Part shown: positions 48,701 through 56,442 of the stretch, piece by piece | Position numbering within the stretch: position 1 is the stretch's first letter | How the letters are laid out: each line of letters begins with the position of its first letter | Assembly: GCF_004769555.1 (NCBI RefSeq) | Contig: NZ_RQFY01000006.1 | Location: 248,001-312,000, forward strand | Length of the DNA stretch: 64,000 bases | Reading direction: 5' to 3' | Source of the DNA: Leptospira koniambonensis | GTDB lineage: Bacteria; Spirochaetota; Leptospiria; Leptospirales; Leptospiraceae | The notes under the pieces: generated by a model | Told to the model about the DNA's origin: nothing | What the model saw: the letters and a program-made list of their open reading frames with translations, nothing else | Databases searched by the model: none | Position numbers and translations under genes: made by a program

Positions 48701-51700
48701 TGGGTCGAGAATATCCAATTCCTTCAGAACGCTGGACTATCTAAATTTAATGATATGACCAATACAATTCTCCAAGGTTGGGATAGTTGGAGAACAGAGT
48801 TCAAGAAAAAAGCAAAAGAAGGAGAAAAAGCTCACGTAGATCAAATTGCCACAATGATCTCAGAAAAAGCAGCTTGGGAAAAAGACTTTATCTCTACATA
48901 TAAAGATCAAAGCGATACAGATAAGCTTGCAGAAGCATACAAACAAATCCAAAGTTTGATCGAAAGTTATAAAAAAGATCTACCAACTGAAGTAGGGGTG
49001 GAGCTGAACGCTAACGCGATCTTAAATAAAGTTTTAGCGGGTGCTCCAAGTAAATTTGATGATAACCTAATCAATCAAGGTGCATACCAAGACGTACAAT
49101 TCTTCATCGACCAAGTCAAAACTCAAAAACTGGACGATTCCAATCTGAAACAGTTCCAAGACATGAGTAAAGAGATGGAAGAAAGGTCACAGAAGCTTGT
49201 AGTATTACAATCTTTGGACAGCCTCTATAATATTCCAAAAACCTATGAAGAAACAATAGGTGCAGCAAATAAGGATCTTGGAAAACAGTTAACTCAAAAG
49301 GTAATGAGAGATGGCTTTATGCCAGTGGGCGATTTGCTCATTAGGCAGACTGTAGGTGCAGATGGGCAACCTCAACAACAGATCCTTCCAAACTATACAA
49401 TCTACGGATATGAAGGTCCAAAACAATTACCAAAAGTCAAAGATAGCGACGGTAAAGAGTGGGACCTAAGTAATTTCAATGCACTCGCAGCAGACGGAGG
49501 TCCATCAACAGCAGAACTCCAACAAATGGTTAAGCTTGCAATCAGCGTGTTGGATAAGGACTTCAAGAAGACTTACGATCCAGTAAACCAAGAAAACAGA
49601 GAAGAGAAAATTGCAGCACTTGACCCAGTCGCAATGGCAAAAGTAATGCAGGCATCCCAAGGAGCATTGCGAAGCCTACTAAGTGATCCTCAATACATGG
49701 CAGCGAGTGCATCAGATAAAAAGTATATGGAACAAAATGCGATGAGTTCCGGATATTTGGTTGGACCTACAGAAGGCGGCGTCTTCGGAGATTGGCACTT
49801 TAACCAATTCTATACTTCTCTAAAATTAAAGGAGAAATACGACTCTTTAGAAGCAAAAGGAAAAGAACTAAACAGCGATGGCTTTTCAAATGCAGTTGGA
49901 TCAGCGGTTCAGCTTTATACACAGGGAGCTATATATGGTTTAGGAGCAATGGCAGCATTAGCCACAGGACCTTGGGCAATTTACTTGGCTCCAAAGATCA
50001 TGGAAGTAACGCAAAATGCAGTAGACCAGACGAAAAATATCAAATCCGACACTGCTAATTTCATGCACGAAAATAAGGATACAATAGATGCAGCGGCAGC
50101 GATTGCAGCAGTAGTAACTGGTCCTGTGGGAATGATAGCATTTGCAGCATATAAAGCAACGCAAGGTGCATTCGAAGGTGGAGCACTTGGATTCGTAGCC
50201 GGAGCGGCTAACATAGGAAATGCGTACTTACAAGGGATGACTGGCGGATCATTATCGTATGAGATGTCTTATAGTTATAAGGATGGATTCGGTGTAAGCG
50301 TTGGTGGGGGATATCGGATAGCGGATGGACTTGCGATCGGCGGAAGTATAAGCTACAACGCAAACTCAGGATCTATAAATGGAAGCGTGGGGTTACAAAA
50401 TAGATTTGATGCAAGTGGAAGATTTACAGGGAACCTAGGAGTAAATTTCGACAATACAGGATTCACAGGAGTTAGTGCAGGCGTAGGGATAGGTCTTGGA
50501 AACCAAGACAAAGAGGGTAATTTTGCAGGATCTTTGAACTTAGGCTTAAGCTATGATCGGAATGATGGATTTGGACAGTCAGCAGGAATCTCAGAGAATA
50601 CAAACAAATTCGCACCACAATCCAGCTTTGATTACAATCATACGGCTTGGGGTGGTAATACTTACAGTGTGACAACCCCGTCCGTAGCAGGAATAACCGG
50701 AACGTATTCGTATAACGATGTAACGCAAGGATATACTGCTTCTCTCAGTGCCAATTCAGCGACAGCATTGACTTATGATTCAATTAGCGGAGATGCAGTT
50801 TATAACAAAGGCTTCTTCGGAGATATGGGTAAAGCACAAGGTTTAGCACTTGGAGCTATGACGAAAGATCAGTATGATAAATATGTAAATGATCAGACAG
50901 AAGTAAGAACAAAATCACAAGGGCTGTGGGATACAACGATAAGCGTTTTTGATGGTTGGTTCTCTTCTGAGTCATCTCCTGATTCTCAAGCTTCAAGATC
51001 GGCGCAAGAGAGTGCTAGGCGAAATCTTGCAGATGATATGATCGGAGGGTTGGCTTATCGAGGGGCTGGAATTGGAGAGGATGATGGTGGATTATCTGGT
51101 AAAGGAGCCTTGCAACCAGGCGAAGTTCTGAAAACAGATGCGTTCCCATCGGGAGAAGGTGTAGTCGGACCAAATGGAAAACTTTATGATCGATATTCAC
51201 CTGAAGGTATGAAGTATTACGCGAATGCAAATGGTATGGATGTCTCTACAGGACTAGCAAGGGATTATAAAGATAGCGAATCACGATTCCAAGCAGCTTT
51301 AGCTAAGATTGATTCAGAATTCATTCCCCAAGATAATTCAACTATATTGGAAGGAGTAACTTCTTTATTGTCAGACAAAATAGTGGAGAAAATTAAAGAA
51401 TTTATCAAAGGAGCACTTTCTGGTGAAGCAAAGAAAGCCGCGGATATTGGAGGTTTAATGGATAAGATGGCCGGATATTTAAAATCCACAGATTCATTGA
51501 CTGACTTATATAGACCAATTCTTGATGATGTCAGAGATTTATATAGAAGTGCTCAGTCTTTTACAGCAGAAGAAAAGTATAATAAAGTTAATTCGATCCA
51601 AGATGAAATAGATAAAATGATGGCCTCCGGGAATAGAACTCAGATTGAAGCTGCTTATGAAAAGGGAGACTACAAAAATGAGACTGCCAAGTTGTATGAT

Positions 51701-52105
51701 AAAAAGATCAATAGTCTGGGCAGAGAGATACTCGGTTTAGATGGGTTAGAAGCAGGCTTAAACATTAATGACCGCCTATCTAAACAAGAGGTATTCAAGA
51801 CATTGAAGAGCCATTTGGATAGTTTTATGGGCTATGGAGATGAGAAATTTATTAAAAAAGTGGAAGCTACAACTTCCTTATTGGAAGCAACGAAAAAGCT
51901 TGAATATACTTACAGCACTTACAAATATTTACAGGCTAACAATTCTTCAATGATTGCCTATCCTAAGGATGTGTCTGGCTTAACGGAGGCTTCAATGAAT
52001 ATAGTCCAGAATGTGACCAGACAAAGATATTTAAAATATATTGAAACTCTTAATAAAGCGAAGAGGACAGATTTGCCTATGATTTATATGGACTACTGGA
52101 AATGA
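39773..52105 (+). CDS. Giant (4110-residue) exported carrier protein with variable C-terminal tip; putative polymorphic toxin
   Basis: An extended signal (about residues 1-76) has a basic stretch, then a hydrophobic core and APLSA|DP as likely cleavage site. Residues about 80-470 carry Trp-containing helical repeats (ADWEASAD, SEWEEDVQ, SNWETDLN, SEQWQAHV). A very long Ser/Leu/Asn-rich coiled region follows to about residue 3000. Near 3380-3480 lie alanine-rich hydrophobic segments, then a glycine-rich beta-repeat region (GGGYRIADGLAIGG and similar) to about 3705. After QGLWDTT near residue 3720 comes a unique tip of about 390 residues. I recall a Leptospira family, TIGR04388, of this description but cannot check it. 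The conserved trunk with replaceable tips resembles polymorphic toxins. The secretion route is unknown. Confidence 0.88.
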   Translation: MMNQQIQEALNKLNLKKLEFSFQKFQSLASKFLKRSRNIKTRRILFKFILRFAVSSLKKIFVTIIMLEIGIAPLSADPTIFRDLWKNGSDGKLERQYERANNSGSEADWNDSVNKGFSLLRADWEASADRAIEKNLLENGGSSNTALKDQLLQEKALVRSEWEEDVQEEIENRKGQWKAKVASGSLEDTLENIDKGALIQAVLQAGVAAQAGTNASEKAGLFDSTIKSFLTSFRSNWETDLNSRIEGIQSNSNLLSNSQKLGFETALSDIKKNILAEYYYEENSIVAAYRANFVAKANAADDINGQIAQETDPNKLALLLIERAQKSAGDLSGLVTTNTSTNVDPNTIVSSGDDYQSKFLAALQSGQKQWQDAIDQLVLGKLRYDKEVELQWKSGEADWANAYNQILKAKSDWTQVVNAQIQKGLQSWDESEAQLKANKEKALAELDRTLATQSEQWQAHVRGIESIVVGGADTLTTIESNIQFFQGAITRAEKPNSGYPASVVTEYRSQLSYWQSLETRVRDLVKNSGNTLHDDDVRGADGLLSSSGIYTSQELELRIAQAELKVLQENQTRAQSVYDYAAANVGNKTAAQLEAELASVKADFETKQNAYLALLAELNGSSASSTYSQTGLDSSSSTTTGGSSSTNPTSILTDLEAANKVLEDKRKALELARSELMGSQNAYDSTVKMQVLIQNPELLGSIGELKTDGSNKTDSGLRYEIEQASEELERQREVLRQQEAAMYKLTYERENALRTQTFYNQSLSQILAFEDVKEKKAALEKILSGDGTLSEKIDSLLSGDTLVSLYGNTVAVQIQKDLTSMKSQLANLDTPVVDSSTTFDSQVQLLNTASTSFPVDDLTAKKSELTNYLNQLKNIRSGFGSISSYDTTYLGLDRVDQGIAYLENLLGQWDTNSSAMEDGFSKIEDKTSAYKDYISANSNLKGTAEYSNRILGLVNDIQGSAIQIGQFQSFVSDLNQTTSYLNTVLLDVFQRGGTVIDSSLTGTDRTNAKNDLAGFKSLLDSSSKDWSPVVAGMGSSFGDISSLLGNFGNSIQAFRSSLETRNNIASTVSGKLLSFYESFQTEYLVRKDQLNFLLDPDGDSESLQALKENAENRKNIEGAKINEKALEILHSYLADLPSDKRNFSSIYLQVLKDSDSNSLDLDLDPDSLLNRKALEVVLSFFRTNGNSISNQLASSDYEDWISSLEEEMDAAGDAVSFYEGGGKYTAAQRTEIRESGSSEEKRLLNESYNFGSTFFFGSAVVSKISSLDQASKSISAFATQVSTNGVLSALTDDYFESQENKTTGLLSEIRSKVSGLSDITASDLLQDSFNLGTNIDHNTEEEDFRKNLLAEYLSGKSTTEDFFLAMSDLSQISNIFGSSIASSVYSDASKLNTKYTTNLSAYTLASTNLVSSLNSVDSPVNSALSLFSDDRLNYFSGQLSSLQGIYGLKDFQDAANPGVNVFTSEDFSSLGNYISSVSSNLSNWNSAKTNLESAYSSYNDAKTALSSLTPGSDTFLDQSDVVLSKFNDLKSAYLEAQGLLQIITGDTQSAYTESRNLVSQMKVEESLPSTFLLNATTLALAPSGILAQYNTTPANFTYFDTFQSSPVELLISQEMGVTLGMLGLATDQSNLSSVFALSGGLDTVSNNLQSVSKTYAALQTTKGQVETFQDGLSDKIVVYLGEGSKNQIGQDDLISYVKQLRDFFITKQQNGEQVNSAILTALENAGTYTDEIENLKYFSSIAVADRTESNLNTSYSTAKDYTATVTEAKTIFADLQSTLKALQDSGQPVYNAMSQIESSLIKFDKLQAKLSGTDFELDSDLVSGIQSLKEYAWEIRKEELGEAFLSELASNISLDQFMTEIRSGKQWTADTNPNSTNVYALSKNTEAKFLGQSLTESQISEIFNYLKVYRDQAKVLNSDLSKGIESIVLSTDPEVKAALNEQALALGYERINNSLSQGVFANSSSYPPELANYALVSNFSAYLGAMTYAASTKNETVDKNQVLRDFLLNYGISSDAQSLLENFVSNFDSRNSSYYLPDSLKERDLAYAYYYRSATENLSPDDMNSLTTWLKDKKYEPGLVTSLNRSVRMDFVLNSYLGDSDEEYLSFVNNKLQGGLSDSEKQGFVLYKAGLYSPFGSLDPLSSIQSDFYLKNYQHETGFSDLISSLGAENLNLTLELTNAQASERKAKYAYDVVKGNVVIESYLSYVNIGSQGQTAPTLETQITNKERELEYQAEQRLGNLLSLIESYKSYSFDPDKTEANPSIRQALKEIQDSGYEISDDVYEKNQTTGTYDFIAGINNLKGIIDNYVDNNLPGRVAINDPYAETSKATGAMSSYADNIMESGKKIGILTDIANKYSGLSGDALKSALGSELGTIKTQYSLNQQTFEDAEAAFTTQQNIVKGIQSQYAAKQVEVSAAYTTMETASAKLSEKSAVYDFATLKEYSAGVTDLNATELAKTRLTDANDAVTAKLKEITDLQNLISKQTTLASLNADPQVKENQKQTEEWAERALRFSQAEKTIKDKMTDLKNQIDTERANLQGYLNEILVPTNYKINGNGLDGKIDYQKSDYITLESDLRQQYQIMEGVIGGYVGLWDFVNGGRGSTSGALTYGGGLNAQYPQFSILDFVNSHGGSSGLAPQMKTAMNAFDGMWWLDPYSGATAAANNRLSSVTYSEYSSKMETSFSNQMGAEAILIAIMGWGNPTVGLEAINRTNTWVQQKGYLQTGLDSAQTSAQKLKDLQAELNYYTDISSKDQLKSVLLGSGNEEGKYTLNTGLQAGDLDYLTGTGTFDNGTLSWTGGKEPLNMDKIAGKNGNSVVQKRYVHDAYGLLVRDDGDNAGGVSATITGSSDGIKTATMTSADEFVSALAVLSQSQYEIERDEYFAAQEKYIGAGGQKADPKTILDAREQFYSDLLKKLSNNNGENIEYDMYKKVAEDYMGKGKIIDQLFLANQKQQYALQTAVWDQKEQDFYQKKQEWVENIQFLQNAGLSKFNDMTNTILQGWDSWRTEFKKKAKEGEKAHVDQIATMISEKAAWEKDFISTYKDQSDTDKLAEAYKQIQSLIESYKKDLPTEVGVELNANAILNKVLAGAPSKFDDNLINQGAYQDVQFFIDQVKTQKLDDSNLKQFQDMSKEMEERSQKLVVLQSLDSLYNIPKTYEETIGAANKDLGKQLTQKVMRDGFMPVGDLLIRQTVGADGQPQQQILPNYTIYGYEGPKQLPKVKDSDGKEWDLSNFNALAADGGPSTAELQQMVKLAISVLDKDFKKTYDPVNQENREEKIAALDPVAMAKVMQASQGALRSLLSDPQYMAASASDKKYMEQNAMSSGYLVGPTEGGVFGDWHFNQFYTSLKLKEKYDSLEAKGKELNSDGFSNAVGSAVQLYTQGAIYGLGAMAALATGPWAIYLAPKIMEVTQNAVDQTKNIKSDTANFMHENKDTIDAAAAIAAVVTGPVGMIAFAAYKATQGAFEGGALGFVAGAANIGNAYLQGMTGGSLSYEMSYSYKDGFGVSVGGGYRIADGLAIGGSISYNANSGSINGSVGLQNRFDASGRFTGNLGVNFDNTGFTGVSAGVGIGLGNQDKEGNFAGSLNLGLSYDRNDGFGQSAGISENTNKFAPQSSFDYNHTAWGGNTYSVTTPSVAGITGTYSYNDVTQGYTASLSANSATALTYDSISGDAVYNKGFFGDMGKAQGLALGAMTKDQYDKYVNDQTEVRTKSQGLWDTTISVFDGWFSSESSPDSQASRSAQESARRNLADDMIGGLAYRGAGIGEDDGGLSGKGALQPGEVLKTDAFPSGEGVVGPNGKLYDRYSPEGMKYYANANGMDVSTGLARDYKDSESRFQAALAKIDSEFIPQDNSTILEGVTSLLSDKIVEKIKEFIKGALSGEAKKAADIGGLMDKMAGYLKSTDSLTDLYRPILDDVRDLYRSAQSFTAEEKYNKVNSIQDEIDKMMASGNRTQIEAAYEKGDYKNETAKLYDKKINSLGREILGLDGLEAGLNINDRLSKQEVFKTLKSHLDSFMGYGDEKFIKKVEATTSLLEATKKLEYTYSTYKYLQANNSSMIAYPKDVSGLTEASMNIVQNVTRQRYLKYIETLNKAKRTDLPMIYMDYWK
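48772..50930 (+). repeat. Parent copy of the direct repeat shared with three downstream cassettes
   Basis: This part of the giant gene recurs downstream. Cassette 2 (56443-58549) is collinear with 48772-50878 at a constant offset of 7671 bp without any gap. Cassette 3 (60938-61828) is collinear with 49424-50314 at offset 11514. Cassette 1 (53138-54540) matches 49424-50930 but is 105 bp shorter in the middle (offset 3714 before, 3609 after). All offsets are multiples of three, so homologous exchange would keep the reading frame. Confidence 0.93.
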
Positions 52106-52109
52106 TTAA

Positions 52110-52733
52110 ATGAAGACTAAATTATTCATCCTTTTAACCCTGTGTTATTTTATTTTCGTATTTTCTCTTTGGACACAAGAGCCTCCGGGAGAAAATAATT
52201 ATTACTCAACTTATAGCCATACGCAAAAAGATATATCTGGTGGAGTGGAAACAATTCGATATAGGGACGGGGAATTTTATGCCCGCTCTATCTTTTATTT
52301 CAAGAACAACGAACGATTGGAAGGATTGCCTCCATTAAGTCGTCCTGTGAATGTACCGGAAGTTGCAAAATTTAATTATGTTTTTTCGAAATGGGAAGAT
52401 ATATCCATAAAAGATGGAAAACGTTTGTTATATTATGGGACCTCTGGGAAGAAAGCAGGATACATAGAAGTAGAGGCAAATGTTTATGAAGGAGAAATGC
52501 AATTATTTTGGCCCAATGGTAAAATGAAGAAGAAAGTTCATTATCAAAATGGAAAGGAAAATGGTTTAATCTATTTTTATAATAGAAGAGGCGAATTGCT
52601 AGAATCTTATACGATGCGAGATGGAGTTGCGGATGGAGAATTTTGTGAATATGATAAAAGCGGTAAAATTATAAAAAAGAAAAATGAGAAAATTGATCGG
52701 GATTTCATTGAAAAGTATGGATTTCTTGGATAG
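52110..52733 (+). CDS. Exported MORN-type (YwqK-like) protein, candidate immunity to the giant-protein tip
   Basis: The 207-residue product starts four bases after the giant gene and has a signal-like N-terminus (LFILLTLCYFIFVFSL). The C-terminal half contains MORN-variant repeats (GEMQLFWPNGKMKKKVHY, NGLIYFYNRRGELLESY, DGEFCEYDKSGKIIKK), as in proteins annotated YwqK-family antitoxins. Its position matches the small exported genes that follow each cassette tip, but it is unrelated to them in sequence. So each tip type has its own partner. Exact target and binding are inferred. Confidence 0.75.
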   Translation: MKTKLFILLTLCYFIFVFSLWTQEPPGENNYYSTYSHTQKDISGGVETIRYRDGEFYARSIFYFKNNERLEGLPPLSRPVNVPEVAKFNYVFSKWEDISIKDGKRLLYYGTSGKKAGYIEVEANVYEGEMQLFWPNGKMKKKVHYQNGKENGLIYFYNRRGELLESYTMRDGVADGEFCEYDKSGKIIKKKNEKIDRDFIEKYGFLG

Positions 52734-52768
52734 AACGGTGTCCTATTCCCAAAACTGACGTATGTTAT

Positions 52769-53137
52769 GTTGAGCCTCGCCAAAACTAAAATAGCATACT
52801 TTTTGTTTTAATATAACAGATATATGTTCAAGGATTTCGTAAAATTGAGGGGGTTACAATAAGAAATAGGGCGCGGAAAACGAGAATTAAGTGATATTCA
52901 ATGTTGGAAGCTTTGTCCTTACCCTTTGCGATCTTGGCGGCTTTGCGTGAGAAAAACATCAAAGGTAGTTTTTTCGTAAAGGGAAGAACAGTGAAATACT
53001 AAAGCGACAGGGATCGCAGCGAAAATCCGGCGATGCACCATCTTAATATCATAAAGTAGTAAATAACAAAAGAGTAATGGTGCTTCGCTGATTGTAGCGT
53101 AGAGCCCGGTCCTGCGAAGCAGGAGTCGCCCCCAAAA
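52769..53137 (+). repeat. Cassette spacer element, copy A
   Basis: This is the first of three related non-coding elements, each immediately before a cassette. It begins TTGAGCCTCGCC, carries the TTTGCGATCTTGGCGGCTTT-type repeat near 52923, then a conserved stem (GCGATGCACCAT at 53030-53041 with ATGGTGCTTCGC at 53077-53088, one mismatch, 35-base loop). A short hairpin TCCTGC-GAA-GCAGGA follows at 53110-53124. Its end fuses to the giant-gene homology at 53138. It is strongly similar to copy C and moderately to copy B. Confidence 0.88.
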
Positions 53138-53239
53138 CAATTACCTAAAGTAAAAGACAGCGATGGAAAAGAGTGGGATTTAAGTAATTTCAATGCACTT
53201 GCAGCAGATGGAGGCCCTTCCACCGCAGAACTCCAACAA

Positions 53240-55690
53240 ATGGTTAAGCTTGCAATCAGCGTGATGGACAAGGACTTCAAGAAGACTTACGATCCAGTCA
53301 ACCAGGAGAACAGAGAAGAGAAGATCGCAGCCTTAGATCCGATGGCCATGGCCAAAGTGATGCAAGCGGCACAGGGATCGTTAAGAAGCTTACTTAGTGA
53401 TCCGAAATACATGATGGCAAGCGCTTCCGATAAGAAGCTCATGGAACAGAGTGCCATGTCATCCGGCTACTTAGTAGGTCCAACCGAAGGAGGCGTCTTC
53501 GGAGACTGGCACTTTAACCAATTCTATACTCCTCTTAAGTTAAAAGAGAAATACGATGAAATGCAGCAGAAGGGCGAGTCCATGAAAGGGGATGGCTTTG
53601 CCAATGCAGCAGGAACACTAACAAGTGTAGCGACCTTGGGTATGATCAGCCCAAGCCAAGCGAGTATGTTCATCCATGAGAACCAGGATACAATTAACGC
53701 AGTAGCCGCAGTTGCAGCAGTCTTGACAGGCCCAGCAGGAATGATTGCGTTTGCCGCTTATAAATCGGTACAAGGAGCTTATGATGGTGGAGTATTAGGA
53801 GCGTTAGCCGGAGCTGCAAACATAGGAAATGCGTACATACAAGGGATGAGTGGCGGATCGCTCTCTTACGAGATGTCTTACAGTTATAAAGAAGGCTTTG
53901 GCGTAAGTGTAGGTGGCGGATATAGGATAGCGGATGGACTTGCGATTGGTGGAAGTTTAAGCTACAACGCAGACTCAGGATCTATAAATGGAAGCGTAGG
54001 ATTACAAAATAGATTTGACGCAAGTGGAAGATTTACAGGGAACCTAGGAGTAAATTTCGACAATACAGGATTCACAGGAGTTAGTGCAGGTGTAGGGATA
54101 GGTCTAGGAAACCAAGACAAAAACGGTAATTTTGCAGGATCTTTGAACTTAGGCTTAAGCTATGATCGGAATGATGGATTTGGACAGTCAGCAGGAATCT
54201 CAGAGAATACAAACAAATTTGCACCACAATCCAGCTTTGATTACAATCATACCGCTTGGGGTGGTAATACTTACAGCGTGACAACCCCGTCCGTAGCAGG
54301 AATAACCGGAACGTATTCGTATAACGATATAACGCAAGGATATACTGCTTCTCTCAGTGCCAATTCAGCGACAGCATTGACTTATGATTCAATCAGCGGA
54401 GATGCAGTTTATAATAAGGGCTTCTTCGGAGATGTTGGTAAAGCACAAGGTTTAGCACTTGGAGCTATGACGAAAGATCAGTATGATAAATATGTAAATG
54501 ATCAGACAGAAGTAAGAACACGATCACAAGGGCTGTGGGATAAGACTACAGGTTTCTTTGGTGATGCTTGGGATGGAATGACTGGTGGGAATTATCGTTT
54601 AGTAAATCAATCAGAGATCTCAAATATTGGTATTGGAACATTAGGCTCCTTAATAAATAGTTTCGGAGGTTTATTCGGGGATGGAGGAATGGAAGGAAAA
54701 TCGACAGGGGGGTTATCATTACCGAAAACCGTAAATGGATCAACAGGAGTAGAGGTCCGGGGCGGAGGAGATGGAGATTCGGATGCAGGTAAAACGAAAG
54801 ATAAATTTACCGATAAGAAGCAAATACACCAAGATATTGAAAATAAGCTAGACATTCGCAACCATGTAACGGATGTAGTGACAGGAGGGTTACTGGATGG
54901 TTTAATCGGAGTCGCTAAAGAGACAGGCAAAATCCTATATTCCGGAATGAAAGGAGCGTTATCTTATATAGGTATAGCGCTTGAAGTAGGTGCTAATGCT
55001 TATGAATTTCAGAAAAAGATGAAAGAAATAGTTGAAACTTATGATACGGGAGATGCGATAAAATTAGTAAATGATCTCTTGGAAAGGGAAATACAGAAAG
55101 CAAAACGAGAGTTTCAAGATGTAGGTGGAGCATTGAATCATTTGATAGACAAGAGAAAGCAATTCTTGGATACTATGGAAGGCAAAACAACTTATATTAC
55201 GAATCCAGCGGCAGATTTAGCTGATTCGAGTATAAATCAAAAATATAGAGATCACAATAAGGAGGTAGTTTATCAGAGAGCCGAACTCGCTTCTGATATT
55301 TTGGAAAGGAATGCTTTAAAATCGGCTTATCATGAAAAGACGGCACTGATGTACGAGGCTATCTCGTTTGGAGAGAAAGGTAACTATTCCTCTATGCTCC
55401 ATACGGCTGAGAAAGCATTAATGTATCGCGGTCATGCCAGCGGATTTTCAGAATTAGAAAGTATAAAACATTTCCAAACCGTAAAAGTAGTGGGTAGCTT
55501 TGGCTACCAAACCTTGAGTGAATCGGCTTCTCCCGTTATTACAATTAATCCTACATTGGCGGGAACCCAAAAAGCATATTTAGAATATATGAAAACCAGG
55601 GAAGAAAATATTAAAAATTCTCAAAGACAAAATTGTCAGGATCGAAGCTATAATGGAGGCTACTATGTTGTTCCGGTCTGTTATAATTAA
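53240..55690 (+). CDS. Orphan tip cassette 1: giant-protein C-terminal segment with toxin-like tip
   Basis: In-frame similarity to the giant protein begins at 53138, but the first possible start is the ATG at 53240 (816 residues), without a clear ribosome site. The upstream frame is open to a stop at 53075 with no start codon, so the cassette looks silent as it stands. About residues 1-435 match the giant trunk, 35 residues shorter in the hydrophobic segment. After QGLWDKT at about 432 comes a new tip, with a Gly/Asp-rich linker, a hydrophobic segment (TGGLLDGLIGVAKETGKILY), a helical domain, and the final CQDRSYNGGYYVVPVCYN. The last part is homologous to the tip of cassette 2. Tip function is unknown. 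Confidence 0.82.
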   Translation: MVKLAISVMDKDFKKTYDPVNQENREEKIAALDPMAMAKVMQAAQGSLRSLLSDPKYMMASASDKKLMEQSAMSSGYLVGPTEGGVFGDWHFNQFYTPLKLKEKYDEMQQKGESMKGDGFANAAGTLTSVATLGMISPSQASMFIHENQDTINAVAAVAAVLTGPAGMIAFAAYKSVQGAYDGGVLGALAGAANIGNAYIQGMSGGSLSYEMSYSYKEGFGVSVGGGYRIADGLAIGGSLSYNADSGSINGSVGLQNRFDASGRFTGNLGVNFDNTGFTGVSAGVGIGLGNQDKNGNFAGSLNLGLSYDRNDGFGQSAGISENTNKFAPQSSFDYNHTAWGGNTYSVTTPSVAGITGTYSYNDITQGYTASLSANSATALTYDSISGDAVYNKGFFGDVGKAQGLALGAMTKDQYDKYVNDQTEVRTRSQGLWDKTTGFFGDAWDGMTGGNYRLVNQSEISNIGIGTLGSLINSFGGLFGDGGMEGKSTGGLSLPKTVNGSTGVEVRGGGDGDSDAGKTKDKFTDKKQIHQDIENKLDIRNHVTDVVTGGLLDGLIGVAKETGKILYSGMKGALSYIGIALEVGANAYEFQKKMKEIVETYDTGDAIKLVNDLLEREIQKAKREFQDVGGALNHLIDKRKQFLDTMEGKTTYITNPAADLADSSINQKYRDHNKEVVYQRAELASDILERNALKSAYHEKTALMYEAISFGEKGNYSSMLHTAEKALMYRGHASGFSELESIKHFQTVKVVGSFGYQTLSESASPVITINPTLAGTQKAYLEYMKTREENIKNSQRQNCQDRSYNGGYYVVPVCYN

Positions 55691-56057
55691 TAGTATAGTT
55701 TTGGTGGCTTTGACTTGCTGCCAAATTAGCAAGAAGGAATATTTCAGATTGCCTGAAGAAAGAAAAAAATACCTTGAAAAAGTCAGTTTTGATCAAGCTA
55801 TCTTCATTAAGGATGCAAAAGTCTTTCATCAAGAATTTAGAACAAACGACGCGGTTTATTCGGTAATGTGGGAAAATAAAAATATGATATTGGCTGAATC
55901 TTTTTCATATAAAGATGAAAGAGAGACTTTTACTTATCAGGATAAGCTGTTGTCGATGAAAGCAAAATCGAAAAAATTCTCCTTTGATCCTTACTATAAA
56001 ATAGATATACCCGAAGGACCGCAAAATGAGGATTCTATTTACTATTTTATAAAGTAG
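55665..56057 (+). CDS. Exported lipoprotein, candidate immunity protein of cassette 1
   Basis: The ATG at 55665 is preferred over the in-frame ATG at 55653, because GGAGG lies five bases before it and the product then starts with a good signal. The product of about 130 residues has a lipobox (VLVALTCCQ), so it should be a lipoprotein. A small beta-rich domain follows, ending with DPYYK and EDSIYYFIK. It overlaps the tip gene by 26 bases. It is clearly paralogous to the gene at 60153 (shared SVTW/SVMW, LSMKAK and FDPYY elements), matching the paralogy of the two tips. This pairing is what a toxin-immunity relationship predicts. Confidence 0.8.
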   Translation: MLFRSVIINSIVLVALTCCQISKKEYFRLPEERKKYLEKVSFDQAIFIKDAKVFHQEFRTNDAVYSVMWENKNMILAESFSYKDERETFTYQDKLLSMKAKSKKFSFDPYYKIDIPEGPQNEDSIYYFIK

Positions 56058-56442
56058 GTTGAGCCTCGCCAAAACTAAAATAGCATACGTTTTGTTTTAA
56101 TATAACAGATATATGTTCAAGGATTTCGTAAAATTGAGGGGCTATAATAAGAAATAGGGCGCGGAAAATGTGAGTTAGGTGATGTCCAATGTTGGGAGCT
56201 TTGTCCTTTCCCTTTGCGATCTTAGCGTCTTTGTGTGAGAAAATGAATGAGGCTTCAGTTTTACATGGGGGTTTGGGATAAAAGAAAGATATTTCTTTTA
56301 GAACCCGCGAAGGATCGCAGCGGAAATCCGGCGATGCACCATGTTAATATCATAAAGTAATAAATAAAAAAAGAATAATGGTGCTTCGCTGATTGTAGCG
56401 TAGAGCCTGACCCGAAGGGGCGCGGCCAAAGGACTCCTTTAA
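56058..56442 (+). repeat. Cassette spacer element, copy B
   Basis: This copy begins directly after the cassette 1 immunity stop (TAG) with GTTGAGCCTCGCC. It retains the TTTGCGATCTTAGCGTCTTT repeat near 56213 and the stem GCGATGCACCAT (56331-56342) with ATGGTGCTTCGC (56378-56389), 35-base loop. Its middle (about 56240-56315) and 3' end differ from A and C: the short hairpin is CCC-GAA-GGG at 56411-56419. The cassette junction is also different, as the homology starts at 56443, about 650 bp earlier in the giant gene. Confidence 0.85.

Noticed and set aside
49958..50214. Minus-strand open frames rich in Ala and Cys inside the trunk repeats (also seen in each copy)
   Set aside because: They recur because the trunk repeats recur, and they are antisense shadows of the alanine-rich segment.
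39773..52105. Two-partner secretion CdiA or Rhs protein
   Set aside because: No haemagglutination TPS domain, no YD repeats and no adjacent CdiB-type transporter can be seen.
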